Source: Nonomuraea rhodomycinica (lineage in GTDB: Bacteria > Actinomycetota > Actinomycetes > Streptosporangiales > Streptosporangiaceae). From it: 64,000 bases of DNA. Made by a program: the position numbers and the translations under genes. Below the pieces are notes generated by a model. The model was given only the letters and a program-made list of their open reading frames with translations. It was not told the origin of the DNA and did no database searches. This document shows positions 25,646 to 34,964 of the stretch, one piece after another. The stretch spans positions 101,385 to 165,384 of the forward strand of contig NZ_JABWGO010000006.1 in assembly GCF_013363995.1 (NCBI RefSeq), given 5' to 3'. The number at the start of each line of letters is the position of its first letter. The stretch's first letter is position 1.

Positions 25646-28531
25646 ATGGACACCAGCCAGCTGCTGCCCTACGGCGGCGCCCTGCTCGGGTTGTTCGTGG
25701 TCCTGTGGCTGCTCGACAAGTTCACCGGCGGCATCGTCGAAGAACTCGGCAAGCGGACCCTGGACGGCCTCCTGCGCGGGCCGAGGCAGCCGGCGCTGGG
25801 ACGGCGCGCGCTCGGCCGCTACGCCAAGCTCGTTCGCCACACGTTCGGCGCGCACACCATGGGCTTTCGCGCGGGCGACGCCCCGGTGACGGTCGAGGAG
25901 GTCTACGTACCGCTGCAGTACGAGTCCCGCGGCGTGCGGCTGGACATCGAGCGGCTGGTCCGGTCACGCGACCGCGTGGTCCTCCTGGGCGAGCCCGGCG
26001 CGGGCAAGTCGATGCTGCTCAAACATCTCATGCTCGACTGGGCGGATGATCCGCGGCGGGACCGCCGCGTGCCCGTACTGATCGACCTCCATCGCTTCGG
26101 CACGGCCACGTTACGCGACCTGCTGGCCGAGACGCTGGGTCACGGCAGACAGCCGATCGGCGCCGACCGGCTGCACGACGCGCTGCAGGACGGGCGGCTG
26201 CGCCTGTACTTCGATGGGCTGGACGAGGTGGCCCGCGACCATCTGCCCACCGTGCTCGGGGAGCTGAGGGAGCTGGCCAGCCGCTACGAGCGCTGCCCCA
26301 TGGCGGTCACCTGCCGGGACTCGGTCTACAAGGGAGCGCTCGCCGCGGAGTTCGGCGCCCCGGTCGTGGTGGCCGACCTCGACGACGCGTCGCTGCGGGC
26401 GCTCTCACGCCACCTGGTCAAGGACGACGTACGCGCACACCACCTGATCGCCGCGCTGCGCGACGCCAGACCGGTGCTGGAACTCGCGCGCAGCCCCATG
26501 CTCCTCACCATGATCTCCTACCTGTTCCTGGAGGGCGTCTTCGGCGAGCAGGGAGAGAAACTGCCCAGGTCCCGGGCCGGGTTCTACGAACTGGCCATCC
26601 GGTACCTGCTGGGCCGCGACACCGCGCGCGGGCTGGAGACGATGACCCGCTTCGACCCTGACGTCAAGCTCGTCATCCTGCGGCGCCTGGCGCTCCTGCT
26701 GATGAACCAGGACGACGGGCGGACGGTCGGCCACCGCGACCTGGTGGCGCTGATCAGGACGGAGGCCGCGGACCTCCTCCAGGACGCGCAGGCGGACCGG
26801 CTGATCGACGAGATCGTGGACCGCAGCCGCCTGCTGGTCCGCCTGTGGCAGAGCGGCGGCCGGAGTTACGTCTTCCGCCACCTCACCCTGCAGGAGTACC
26901 TGGCCGCCGTCGAGCTGGCCGGGCGGGGCGAGGAACTGCTGGATCACTACCGGCGTTCCCCCGCGGTCTGGCAGGAGGTCGTCCGCCTGTGGTGCTCCAT
27001 CGTCCCCCACGACTGCACGTGGTTGCTGCGCGAGCTCTACGCCGACCCCCGCTCACGGGTGCTGGTCCTGCGTTGCCTGGCCGAGGCCGAGCACGTCGAA
27101 CCGGCCTTCGCCGATGACGTCGTCCTCGACTCCGTCGGCCCGGTCTCGCGCGGCATCGAGCTGCCGGGGCCCGCGCTCCGCGCGCTCGGTGCGCTGGCCG
27201 CCGTCGACGACGCCCGCGGCAACCAGGTGCTCGCCCAGTTCATGGGCAGCGCGCAGGCCGACTACCCGGCCATCTACCACGTGCTGGCCGCCTCGGGCCG
27301 GCGCGAGGCGCTGGACCGGCTGCTGGAGGCGGCAGGCACCTCCACCCACGCTCGTGGCGCGCTGCGCGCGATGGGCGACCTGGCTGTTCCGGAGCTGGCA
27401 CGCGTGGAGCGCGACTGGGCCATCGACGAGCTGGGGCGGATCGGGACACCGGCCGCGGCCGACGCGCTGACCGGGCTCACCGAGCACACACGCGCCGTGT
27501 GGTGGCTGGCCGCGCTGCTGAACAGCGAGGACATCCGCGCAGCCCTGTGGTCAGGGGAAAGCGCGGGAGGGACGACCTGGATCAGCCGGCCCTACCGCGA
27601 CGACTGGCCGCCTCGGCTGTGCGAGATCTTCGAGTCGGTGGTCAGCGAGCTGCGCGTGCGCGACGCGGCCAGACCCGCCGATCTGGACCTGCCGCCCGTC
27701 TTCCCACCCGTCGCTCTCGCCGTCCTGGCCTGCGACGACACGATCGGCTCGGGGACGGCGCCGCTGCCCGTGTCCCAAGAGGAGGAGCAGGCGCTCTACT
27801 GGTTCGAGCGAGCGGGGACGCTGCCGCCGAGCCTGCACAAACGGTCGCTCTCCGAGCGGGTCTACCGAGGGCTGGCCGCCGTCACCGCGGAACACGCCGG
27901 CAACGCCCGGCTGCACAGCGCCGCCCTGCACCTGGCCGACTTCGTGATGAAGCACCGCCCCATGCGGCCCGCGACGTTCCAATGCCTGCCCGCCCTCGAG
28001 TGGACGGTCTTCGCCGCCGTGGCCGGACGCCTCGACAGACCCTGGGGCGGCCGGCAGAGGTGGAGCCTGCTGGCAGAGGAACGGCCGGAGCCCCGGTTCT
28101 TACGCCGCCTCCTGGTGACGGGCGTGACGGTGGGCACGCTCTTCACGGCCGGCGCGGGGCTCTTCGGAGCGATGAACGCCGTGCTAGGTCACCGGACGTG
28201 GGAGCCGGGCTGGCTGCCGATCGCCACGGTGATCGCCGTGGCAGCCGCCATCGGAGGCGTGATCACCATCCGCTCGAAGCTGGGATCCTGGATCTTCTTC
28301 CTCGGACTGCCGGCAGCCTCGGCCTGTCTCATCACCTACAGCGGAGCGATGCTCAACGACTGGCTCGCCCCCTACGGCTTCCACACGGGCTGGACCGCCT
28401 ACGCCGCAACGGCCGCCGCCCTGTCCCTGCTGGGCGCCTACTACTTCCGCGTGAAACGCCGCTGGGCCAACCCCTTCCGCCAGGTCCTGTCCCAGTGCGC
28501 ACCCCACTGCCTCCCGGCGCCGCCCCCCTGA
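25646..28531 (+). CDS. NACHT-type NTPase with membrane anchors
   Basis: 961 residues from ATG 25646. No clear ribosome site is seen, so the start is chosen because upstream codons fall in the terminator. An N-terminal membrane helix (GALLGLFVVLWLL) is followed by Walker A GEPGAGKS at 115-122, Walker B LYFDGLDEV near 187-194 and the NACHT arginine text (VTCRDSVYK). Helical text follows from about residue 470. The C-terminus has about four membrane helices from residue 820 to 945. STAND NTPases like this sense an invader part and oligomerise; the membrane helices suggest that the response harms the membrane. It is isolated, so the effector may be in the same chain. Confidence 0.87.
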   Translation: MDTSQLLPYGGALLGLFVVLWLLDKFTGGIVEELGKRTLDGLLRGPRQPALGRRALGRYAKLVRHTFGAHTMGFRAGDAPVTVEEVYVPLQYESRGVRLDIERLVRSRDRVVLLGEPGAGKSMLLKHLMLDWADDPRRDRRVPVLIDLHRFGTATLRDLLAETLGHGRQPIGADRLHDALQDGRLRLYFDGLDEVARDHLPTVLGELRELASRYERCPMAVTCRDSVYKGALAAEFGAPVVVADLDDASLRALSRHLVKDDVRAHHLIAALRDARPVLELARSPMLLTMISYLFLEGVFGEQGEKLPRSRAGFYELAIRYLLGRDTARGLETMTRFDPDVKLVILRRLALLLMNQDDGRTVGHRDLVALIRTEAADLLQDAQADRLIDEIVDRSRLLVRLWQSGGRSYVFRHLTLQEYLAAVELAGRGEELLDHYRRSPAVWQEVVRLWCSIVPHDCTWLLRELYADPRSRVLVLRCLAEAEHVEPAFADDVVLDSVGPVSRGIELPGPALRALGALAAVDDARGNQVLAQFMGSAQADYPAIYHVLAASGRREALDRLLEAAGTSTHARGALRAMGDLAVPELARVERDWAIDELGRIGTPAAADALTGLTEHTRAVWWLAALLNSEDIRAALWSGESAGGTTWISRPYRDDWPPRLCEIFESVVSELRVRDAARPADLDLPPVFPPVALAVLACDDTIGSGTAPLPVSQEEEQALYWFERAGTLPPSLHKRSLSERVYRGLAAVTAEHAGNARLHSAALHLADFVMKHRPMRPATFQCLPALEWTVFAAVAGRLDRPWGGRQRWSLLAEERPEPRFLRRLLVTGVTVGTLFTAGAGLFGAMNAVLGHRTWEPGWLPIATVIAVAAAIGGVITIRSKLGSWIFFLGLPAASACLITYSGAMLNDWLAPYGFHTGWTAYAATAAALSLLGAYYFRVKRRWANPFRQVLSQCAPHCLPAPPP

Positions 28532-29006
28532 CACACGCCAAGCCGCCGCTTCCCCATCCCCGGAAACCACCACCAACGGCACTGGCGGGAGATGAGGACG
28601 CTGCCGGCTGTACGGCGCGTGATCCGAGCTGTCACGGGCTTGGCGAAGCCATCAGGAGGGCTTCGAACTGGGGCCTGACCAGGCAAGGCTTTCGCAAGAC
28701 CATCCGGATGTGAGTCTCCGTAAGCATGTTGCTGTAGCTGCATACGGGTGCTCCTTGGAGACCTGCAGGACCTGAGAAGCAGAAGATCTGCGGCAGAGAG
28801 CTCGAGGCAGTCGCCAACACATTCAAATCTGCGACACCCGCTTTAGAGTGGGGGTTGCCCTGCTTGCTCAGGCCTCTTGAGCTGGGCGGGTAGCCTATCC
28901 GGCACATAAATCGTGCAAGATCATCCCGAGTATGTCCCGAGCCCGATCGCTAGAGCAACCACGCGATCCGCGGGCTCAGAGCGCTGTCATCGTGTGGAGG
29001 CGCTGA
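28532..29006. other. intergenic region, no gene seen
   Basis: 475 bp between the NACHT gene and the minus-strand gene ending at 29007. It has several short related stretches around GGCTTGGCGAAGCC and GGCTTTCGCAAGACC at 28635-28705 and no plausible open frame. Two similar GCTTCG-rich pieces may be remnants of a hairpin. Confidence 0.4.
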
Positions 29007-29597
29007 TCATTCGGCCCAGGCGTCTGGGATGCGGAGGATCGGGTGTGCACCCTCGAGCATGTCGCGGGTCAGCCGGACTCCGCTCTCCTGTTCCACGACA
29101 GCGAGTACGAGAGGCGGAAGGTCGCCGTCCACCCCGTCGTCGTCCTCGTCACTGGCCGGACGCAGGAGTCCGGCGTACGGCGTGAGTACGCCGTAGTCGC
29201 CGCTCTCGTGGTTCGCCGGATGGGACCAGTAGCCGCCGCCGTCCGGCTGTCTGCTGGCAAGAAAGGTGTTGCCGTCGATGTCCCAGGCCGCGAACCAGTG
29301 CCGCATCTCTGGTCCGGCCAGTCGGCCGGAGATCGCCGTGCCGATGCCGAGGCACCCGAAGTCGATGGTGGCCACGCCCGGCCCTATCTGTACGAGGGCC
29401 AGATCGTGCTCCTGGTCCACCAGGTACGGATCCGGCGGAATGCGAAGGCCGGCGGGGTCATGACCGAGTCGTCTGACCGCTTCCTCGACGGTGAGCACAC
29501 CGTCGACAGGTAGCGTGAGGGTGTAGCAGAAGGAATCGAGGAGCAGGACGTCTTCTCCGATGCCTGCGTAGTAGTCGACGACCGACGCCCAGCTCAC
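29007..29597 (-). CDS. cytosolic protein, candidate immunity protein
   Basis: 196 residues from a GTG that overlaps the stop of the 101-residue gene upstream (GTGA). There is no signal peptide or membrane helix. The text has an acidic C-terminal third (DEDDDGVDGDLPP) and a Trp/Phe-rich middle (RHWFAAWDIDGNTF). It resembles actinobacterial DUF6461-type proteins, which I recall from toxin neighbourhoods, but I am not sure of the family. Third in a row with the NucA/NucB protein gene, it could neutralise that nuclease. Confidence 0.72.
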   Translation of the reverse strand: MSWASVVDYYAGIGEDVLLLDSFCYTLTLPVDGVLTVEEAVRRLGHDPAGLRIPPDPYLVDQEHDLALVQIGPGVATIDFGCLGIGTAISGRLAGPEMRHWFAAWDIDGNTFLASRQPDGGGYWSHPANHESGDYGVLTPYAGLLRPASDEDDDGVDGDLPPLVLAVVEQESGVRLTRDMLEGAHPILRIPDAWAE

Positions 29598-29899
29598 GGA
29601 GCGGTCCGGAAGAGCGCCGTGTGGTCATCCATGACGTTACCGCCCTTGTCCATCGCTCCCTTGATCGTGAGCTGGTAGGTCGTCGCCGGCGCGAGCGGCT
29701 TCAGCGGGACCACGACGTATCCCTCGCCCTTTTCGATAGGAGTCACCGAGAGAGGGACGTCGGCGCCTTCGGGAGCGTGGAGAGTGACGCTGACACCCGT
29801 CACCGGCGTGAGGAAGGCGATCCTGATCTCCCCGTCTATGGCGATGTCACCGTCGTCGTTGACGAACTGCACGCCTAAGTATGGTTGGGGGGCGGCCAT
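29594..29899 (-). CDS. small stand-alone Ig-like (Big_5-type) domain protein
   Basis: 101 residues from ATG 29899 with GGAG upstream. Text such as DGEIRIAFLTPVTGVSVTLH, PLKPLAPATTYQLTIKGA and DHTALFRTAP matches, in the same order, the Big_5-like Ig domain inside the large secreted protein upstream (VRVAFSEPVTGQTFALKESA, and PLKAGTGYRLEVRAAKDAAG). It therefore looks like a copied module from that gene. It has no signal peptide. Its place between the nuclease and the next gene suggests an accessory or immunity role. Confidence 0.75.
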   Translation of the reverse strand: MAAPQPYLGVQFVNDDGDIAIDGEIRIAFLTPVTGVSVTLHAPEGADVPLSVTPIEKGEGYVVVPLKPLAPATTYQLTIKGAMDKGGNVMDDHTALFRTAP

Positions 29900-29925
29900 G
29901 GTGGTGGTCTCCTGTCCAGGCGATG

Positions 29926-29951
29926 GGACCCGGCCGAGATCGGCCGGGTCC
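29926..29951 (-). terminator. 12-bp hairpin after the secreted nuclease gene
   Basis: GGACCCGGCCGA and TCGGCCGGGTCC pair around GA. It lies between the stop of the secreted nuclease gene and the start of the small Ig-like gene on the same strand. Without a T-run it could be an attenuator that sets the ratio of toxin to downstream products. Confidence 0.55.
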
Positions 29952-29969
29952 GCTGATGAGGGCTACAGG

Positions 29970-32900
29970 CTAGTAGCCGGGTACTTTGACGTCCACGAAG
30001 AACCGGTCCTGCTCGTTCTGGCGCTCCTTGCCATCGACGCCGAGTACGCGGTTGTCGTTGTAGAAGGAGCCGAGCTGGCTCCCATCACGCCCGTTGTTCC
30101 GCCAGTAGACGGGTCTGATCGAGTAGCGCAGTCCGTCCTGTTCACTCCTGTTGCGTGACGTCCAAGCGCCCTGGATCGTGGACTCGAACGGGTACTCGTC
30201 GCATTCGTAAACGCGCCGGTCCGCTGCGGGGTTGCCGTCCTTGTCGGTGGCAGGTTTACCCAGCACCGCGTCCTTACGGTCGAAATCGGAGAAGAGGATT
30301 CGGCACAACTTGCGTACCTTTTCGTTGTTCTTCTCCTTCCAGTAAGCCCTCGCGGTACGCACGAGGCCGGGGTAGGGCCCGTTGATCGATCCCGGGATCA
30401 CCTTGTTCGTGTTCGTCGCCGGTTGTGTCAGTTGGGGCTTGTTGAAAGCCGTCCAGATGTGGCCTGGCACGTTGCGGTATGCGGTTTCCACGTTCTGTGG
30501 GTCATCTGCCTGCCAGGGTTTGCCGCCATAGATCTCGGTGGTCTTGTAGACCAGCTGTGCCTTGTCGAAGACGCAGCCGCTGCCCCTTAGCTTGGAGATG
30601 TATGCCGCCGAGTCGCAGCGGACCTGCGGGGTGGCGTCGGACCAGAAATAGCGGGGCTTTGTCGACGGGATGTCAGGCAACCACACCTTCGCATAGAACT
30701 TCGGATGGCAGTGCTCGATCTTGTCCGGACCGATGCCGTTGGACTCCTCCGATTGGAAGGTGAATGCGGCGACCTTGCCGGTATTCCACTCGTCCCACTT
30801 GCCCTGGACGTAGGTGTCCCCAAGGGTCTTGCAGCCGTCCTCGCTCTTGGAGCCGAAGGCGATGTACGCCTTCTGCTTGTATGTCAGGCCGATCGGGATG
30901 ACGTTCTTCAGGGAGATCCTGAACTGCATGATGCGGTCCGTCTTTCCCTTTCCCGCTGGATAGGTGTAGCCGATCATCGTGACGGTCGACGTGATGCCGT
31001 TACCAGACCTGCTGCTCGTGTCACTTCCCGGCGGGGGCGGGCCGAAGGCCAACGAGCCGCTCGTCAGGCTCTGGATGGCGCACCAGTTGAGCCGTCCCGC
31101 GAGGTATCCGTCATCGGTTTTGCTTCTGGCCTTGGCCTCGTTCTTCCAGCAGTCGACGACGCGGGCGTCGTCATCCGCCGCGGCCAGCGCCCTGTCTCGT
31201 GCGTTCGCGATCACCTTCGCACTCGCGCGCACGGAAGGAGTCGAGGATGGGACCGAGGCCGGGCTAAGTCCTGGAGTTGCCACCGGCGCGGCCATGTCGG
31301 CCTGGATGGCAGCGGCGTCGAGCGGCCGGTTGTAGACGCGTACTTCGTCGATGATCCCGTGGAAGAACTCGCCCCAGGCGCTGTTGCCGCCGATGTGCAG
31401 GGCGCCCTCATCGAGGAGGAGCCTTCCGACTGGTTGTACGGCCACCTGCTCGCCATTGACGTAGAGCCGTGCCGTCGAACCATCGTGAGTGAGCGCGAGG
31501 TGGCTCCACTGCTCCAGTGCCAGAGGCTGATCGGCAGAGAAGCTCGCGGCGTTGCCCCCCTCAGGAGTCAGCCAGCCCGACGGGGCTCCGCTGCCGCCGG
31601 AAGCGTACAGGCCATAGGAACCACCGTTCTTGAGGTCCTTCATCAGTACCGAGCGCCAGGTGCCGATGGACGCCGGCTTCACCCACGCCGACAACGTCAG
31701 CCCGTCCGACAGATGCAGTGATTCGGCGTCCGCGATGGTCACCAAGCTGCTTTCTCCGTCGAAAGACAGGGCCTTGCCGTATTTGCCGGTCACCCACTCG
31801 GTACTGGACGCTGTGCCGTTGTTGCCGTGATTCGAGCTGTCGCCCGTGACCGTCCCGGTGCCCTCCTCGAAGCCATAAGCGGCAACCAGCCCTTCAACAG
31901 GGGTCGGCTCCCCGCCTTCGCATGGTCCGAGGTTGCTCCAGTCCGGACTCTGGTCGGGCTCGACGCCAACCTGCGCCTGGATCGAGGTCACCTGCCACAC
32001 GTTGCCGTCGTGAGACACCTTGGTGCCGTAGAAATACTGCTCTTGAGCGCTCCATGCCGGCACCGTGCACTCTGGTGAGGTGCCGTCGCCCTTCGTGGTG
32101 AACGAGGCGGTGTAGTCCGTCATCGTGTGGCCGGCCGCGTCTTTGGCCGCCCGGACTTCCAGCCGGTAACCGGTCCCCGCCTTCAGCGGTTGCTCCGGAG
32201 TCAGTTCGAAGCCTTCGTTCTCCGACTCGGACAGCGCCGTCACTGTGGTGGGGACGTCGGTTCCAGCCGACTCCTTCAGTGCGAAGGTCTGACCGGTCAC
32301 CGGTTCGGAGAAGGCCACACGGACCTTGACATCCGTTGGCACGCCGACGGCTCCGTGACCCGGATTGCTCATCACTGTAGGCGGCGTTTCATCGGGCTCT
32401 TCCGGCTCTGGCGCCTCCTCGAAGCCCGGTCCGGTCTGGGTGGCCTCCCACTCCAGTTCCTCCGGTGTCAGCTCAGCCGGAGGCACCGAATCCTCGGCCT
32501 TGACCACGACGTAGTGAGGGGAGGTGAGCGCAGCCTGGCGGGACTCCTCCTCCGTCGGAATCCGGAACGGGGCGACGGTGTCCTCGGTCTGCCTGGCGTG
32601 CATGTCATTGAGCTGCTCAGGCGTCGGCTCGAATTCGCCGTACTGCCAGCTGTCGACGTCGACGGCCTTTGGCTCGTACCCGATGATGAGTTTGGGGCCG
32701 TGGGCGTCGCCGGTGGAGACGTACTCCTTCGAGCGGTACGCGCGCCAGTTGGTGTTCTCGGATTCGTTGCCGGAGGTGAGCTGGAATCCGTAGTTTGGCT
32801 CGCCGTCAGCCCATTTCTGGGCGATGCCGTTCACGTAATGGATCAGGTCGTGCTCATAGTTCATGTAGCCGCGGCTGCATCCCGGCTTGTAGGCGCCAAG

Positions 32901-34163
32901 TTCGGTGTTGGCAGCCTCGTCGGTCACCCTCGGCTGGTTGCTCCACGTGAGAGTGGAGACGTCCCATCGCTCGATGATCCTGCGGGCGGTGATGCCGGAG
33001 CCGACTCGTAGGCCGCAGTCGTTGGAGTCGATGTTCCACAGGACGAGGTCGGCATTGGTCACCCGTCCGCCGCGCAGCGGAGAGTCCTGAGGGATGTCCT
33101 CGAAACGGATGTAAGTCCGCCAGCGGACCGTTCCGCTGTTGGTCATGCCGGCCTGCAGGTGGTAAGCGCCGCTGTTGGCGTAGCCGTTCTGGTAAGAGGA
33201 GTTGTTGATGAACGTGTCGTTGCCGTTGGGCAGCTGGGTCCAGACGGTGTCGTCCGCTACGACGAGGGTGATCGGGTAGGTGACGTCCGGACTGGCGAGG
33301 AAGCCCGCGTCGGGCTTGTAGATGAGCGCCTGCCCCGCTGTGGTCTTTTCGACCGCGGTGGTCACCTTGCCGACATGGCCTTCTTCACCGACCTTGAGAT
33401 TCGCGCCGGCGTCGATCAACTGCGTGGCTGGGATCTCGGTGGTGCGGCGCTTGGCCTTGGCGGCACTGTCGCGCAAGACCGGCTTGCCCGACGAGGTCTC
33501 GTCAAGGGTCAGGCCGGCGGGTAGCTGGACCGGGACGGGAAGTTCCAGCGGGTTGGCCGGTCGTTGTCTGATGATCGCTTCTTGCCGGAACCCCGTGGGC
33601 GTCGCGATGACCGCGAGATCGACGCCTGGGCCGTAAGCGTCAGGATATTCGGCTCTGTTGGCCGACAGCTTGGGAGCGGACAGCTTACGGGGGGCGAAGA
33701 TCTTGATGGTTGCCCCGTCGGACTGGTTCTTCGCGGTGAGCAAGTCTGTGCTGCCGCCGGGGGAGAGCGTGAGGCCGGCTTTGGTGGCGCGCGGTTTGAT
33801 GGTGCCGTTCTCGGTCACCAGTGTGGTGTCGACCGGCTGCCAGTTGTTGCCTTGCTTGACGCGGATGGGGTCGGTGTAGAACTCGGTGGAGAGCGTCTTG
33901 CCGTCTTTGTTGGCGTAGGTGGTCGAGGCCTCGGTCTGCAGGCTGGGGATCTCCACCTGGCGGCCGGCCTTCTTCGCCTCCGCCTTGGCCGCGTCGACCG
34001 GCGCGAGCGGCGTGGCCTCCTTCGCGGAGGGACTCGGTGTGGGAGATTCCTGGGCGGCTGCTTGATTCGTAAGGAGGAAGGGTGTGGTCATGGACAGCGC
34101 GATTACTGCGGACAGTAATCGATTGCGGGCACGTCGTGATCGCGTTGCTGCGTTCAAGAACAC
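29970..34163 (-). CDS. secreted multi-domain protein with C-terminal NucA/NucB-type nuclease domain
   Basis: 1397 residues. The N-terminal signal peptide ends near residue 37 (SMTTPFLLTNQAAA). In order follow a beta-rich segment, a DNRLRE-like region around residues 310-490 (NDTFINNSSYQNGYANSGAY), a Big_5-like Ig domain near 615-710, a CBM5/12-like carbohydrate-binding segment near 720-765 (WSAQEQYFYGTKVSHDG), a LamG domain near 775-970, and a Cys-rich C-terminus. The last 100 residues carry YECDEYPFEST, the signature of NucA/NucB DNases. The layout is that of a polymorphic toxin: export, surface binding, then a nuclease tip. The GTG start has only a weak ribosome site; TTG seven bases later is an alternative. 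Confidence 0.88.
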   Translation of the reverse strand: MFLNAATRSRRARNRLLSAVIALSMTTPFLLTNQAAAQESPTPSPSAKEATPLAPVDAAKAEAKKAGRQVEIPSLQTEASTTYANKDGKTLSTEFYTDPIRVKQGNNWQPVDTTLVTENGTIKPRATKAGLTLSPGGSTDLLTAKNQSDGATIKIFAPRKLSAPKLSANRAEYPDAYGPGVDLAVIATPTGFRQEAIIRQRPANPLELPVPVQLPAGLTLDETSSGKPVLRDSAAKAKRRTTEIPATQLIDAGANLKVGEEGHVGKVTTAVEKTTAGQALIYKPDAGFLASPDVTYPITLVVADDTVWTQLPNGNDTFINNSSYQNGYANSGAYHLQAGMTNSGTVRWRTYIRFEDIPQDSPLRGGRVTNADLVLWNIDSNDCGLRVGSGITARRIIERWDVSTLTWSNQPRVTDEAANTELGAYKPGCSRGYMNYEHDLIHYVNGIAQKWADGEPNYGFQLTSGNESENTNWRAYRSKEYVSTGDAHGPKLIIGYEPKAVDVDSWQYGEFEPTPEQLNDMHARQTEDTVAPFRIPTEEESRQAALTSPHYVVVKAEDSVPPAELTPEELEWEATQTGPGFEEAPEPEEPDETPPTVMSNPGHGAVGVPTDVKVRVAFSEPVTGQTFALKESAGTDVPTTVTALSESENEGFELTPEQPLKAGTGYRLEVRAAKDAAGHTMTDYTASFTTKGDGTSPECTVPAWSAQEQYFYGTKVSHDGNVWQVTSIQAQVGVEPDQSPDWSNLGPCEGGEPTPVEGLVAAYGFEEGTGTVTGDSSNHGNNGTASSTEWVTGKYGKALSFDGESSLVTIADAESLHLSDGLTLSAWVKPASIGTWRSVLMKDLKNGGSYGLYASGGSGAPSGWLTPEGGNAASFSADQPLALEQWSHLALTHDGSTARLYVNGEQVAVQPVGRLLLDEGALHIGGNSAWGEFFHGIIDEVRVYNRPLDAAAIQADMAAPVATPGLSPASVPSSTPSVRASAKVIANARDRALAAADDDARVVDCWKNEAKARSKTDDGYLAGRLNWCAIQSLTSGSLAFGPPPPGSDTSSRSGNGITSTVTMIGYTYPAGKGKTDRIMQFRISLKNVIPIGLTYKQKAYIAFGSKSEDGCKTLGDTYVQGKWDEWNTGKVAAFTFQSEESNGIGPDKIEHCHPKFYAKVWLPDIPSTKPRYFWSDATPQVRCDSAAYISKLRGSGCVFDKAQLVYKTTEIYGGKPWQADDPQNVETAYRNVPGHIWTAFNKPQLTQPATNTNKVIPGSINGPYPGLVRTARAYWKEKNNEKVRKLCRILFSDFDRKDAVLGKPATDKDGNPAADRRVYECDEYPFESTIQGAWTSRNRSEQDGLRYSIRPVYWRNNGRDGSQLGSFYNDNRVLGVDGKERQNEQDRFFVDVKVPGY

Positions 34164-34637
34164 CTCAATCGGTGTGAGGGGAAAAAGCTTGTTGATCTTT
34201 ACATTCGCTTTATATCGAACACAAGGCCGAAAGGGGTAATGCGCGGTTCCTGATCAGTTGCAGCATCCGGGTCATGGCTGTCCGGTTGTGCCATCCAGCG
34301 GTCTCGACCATGGCAGCGGTCGGTCAAAGTCACACCTGCGCAGTTCCTGGCGACGCGCGGAGTGGCTTCGGTCCGGCTGTTGCCGCCGGCGCCAAGGGGA
34401 CAGAGGGAGCAGATCGCTCAAGCCGTGGCCTGTAACCCAAAGTGACCGGTGATGCCCAGGCTGATCGGCGTCCGCAGTAGAGGGGCGGTTGCTGTATGAC
34501 TGGTTTATCGCTCCGACGTGCGGAGATGCCTCGCGCCACTCCCTGCCTGACCAAAGATTGTCCAGCGCATGTCACTGCATCCAATGAAGGTCCCCACGTC
34601 GCGGGCACGTGGGGAGGGCGTCGCCCGTGAGTAAACG
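34164..34637. other. intergenic region, promoter of the secreted nuclease and decayed sequence
   Basis: 474 bp. The first 100 bp upstream of the nuclease gene is AT-rich (TTTACATTCGCTTTATATCG on the plus strand) and probably holds its promoter. The rest has no convincing gene. Confidence 0.4.
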
Positions 34638-34964
34638 TTGCTGGAAAACTGCTGCAGAAGAGTCGGGTTGGCGGTCATCCACCTGCACGGGACCAAGATG
34701 CGGAAGGTGCCCGACGGAGCCACCCTCGTCACCTCAGTGCTTTCCCTGCCACACGGCTATGGCAGGCTGTATACCGTGATCAGGAGGCCTTTGCAGCCAG
34801 TCGGGGGGATAGGACTGCAGAAGCAGCCTTCCCTCTGGACGCCGGGCGAGGCCGTCTTGTCGCGCGGAAGCTCGGTCGTGGCCTACATCGACGGGAATGG
34901 AGTCATCGCGCTGCGTGGAACCGAGAACGGCATGTGCCGGCTAACAGGAGAGGGCGTGCTCTGA
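34638..34964 (+). CDS. small hypothetical protein overlapping vsr
   Basis: Up to 108 residues from TTG 34638; ATG 34698 inside it is an alternative (about 88 residues). The stop TGA overlaps the ATG of the Vsr gene as TGATG, which is typical of coupled genes. The protein text (GATLVTSVLSLPHGYGRLYTV, then SSVVAYIDGNGVIALRG) is not obviously GC noise but I do not recognise it. It may be a small regulatory protein of the restriction system or a decayed gene end. Confidence 0.35.
   Translation: MLENCCRRVGLAVIHLHGTKMRKVPDGATLVTSVLSLPHGYGRLYTVIRRPLQPVGGIGLQKQPSLWTPGEAVLSRGSSVVAYIDGNGVIALRGTENGMCRLTGEGVL

Noticed and set aside
28532..29006. tRNA gene or attachment site at the left edge of the conflict region
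   Set aside because: No cloverleaf could be folded by eye and no matching direct repeat was found near the right edge of the island.
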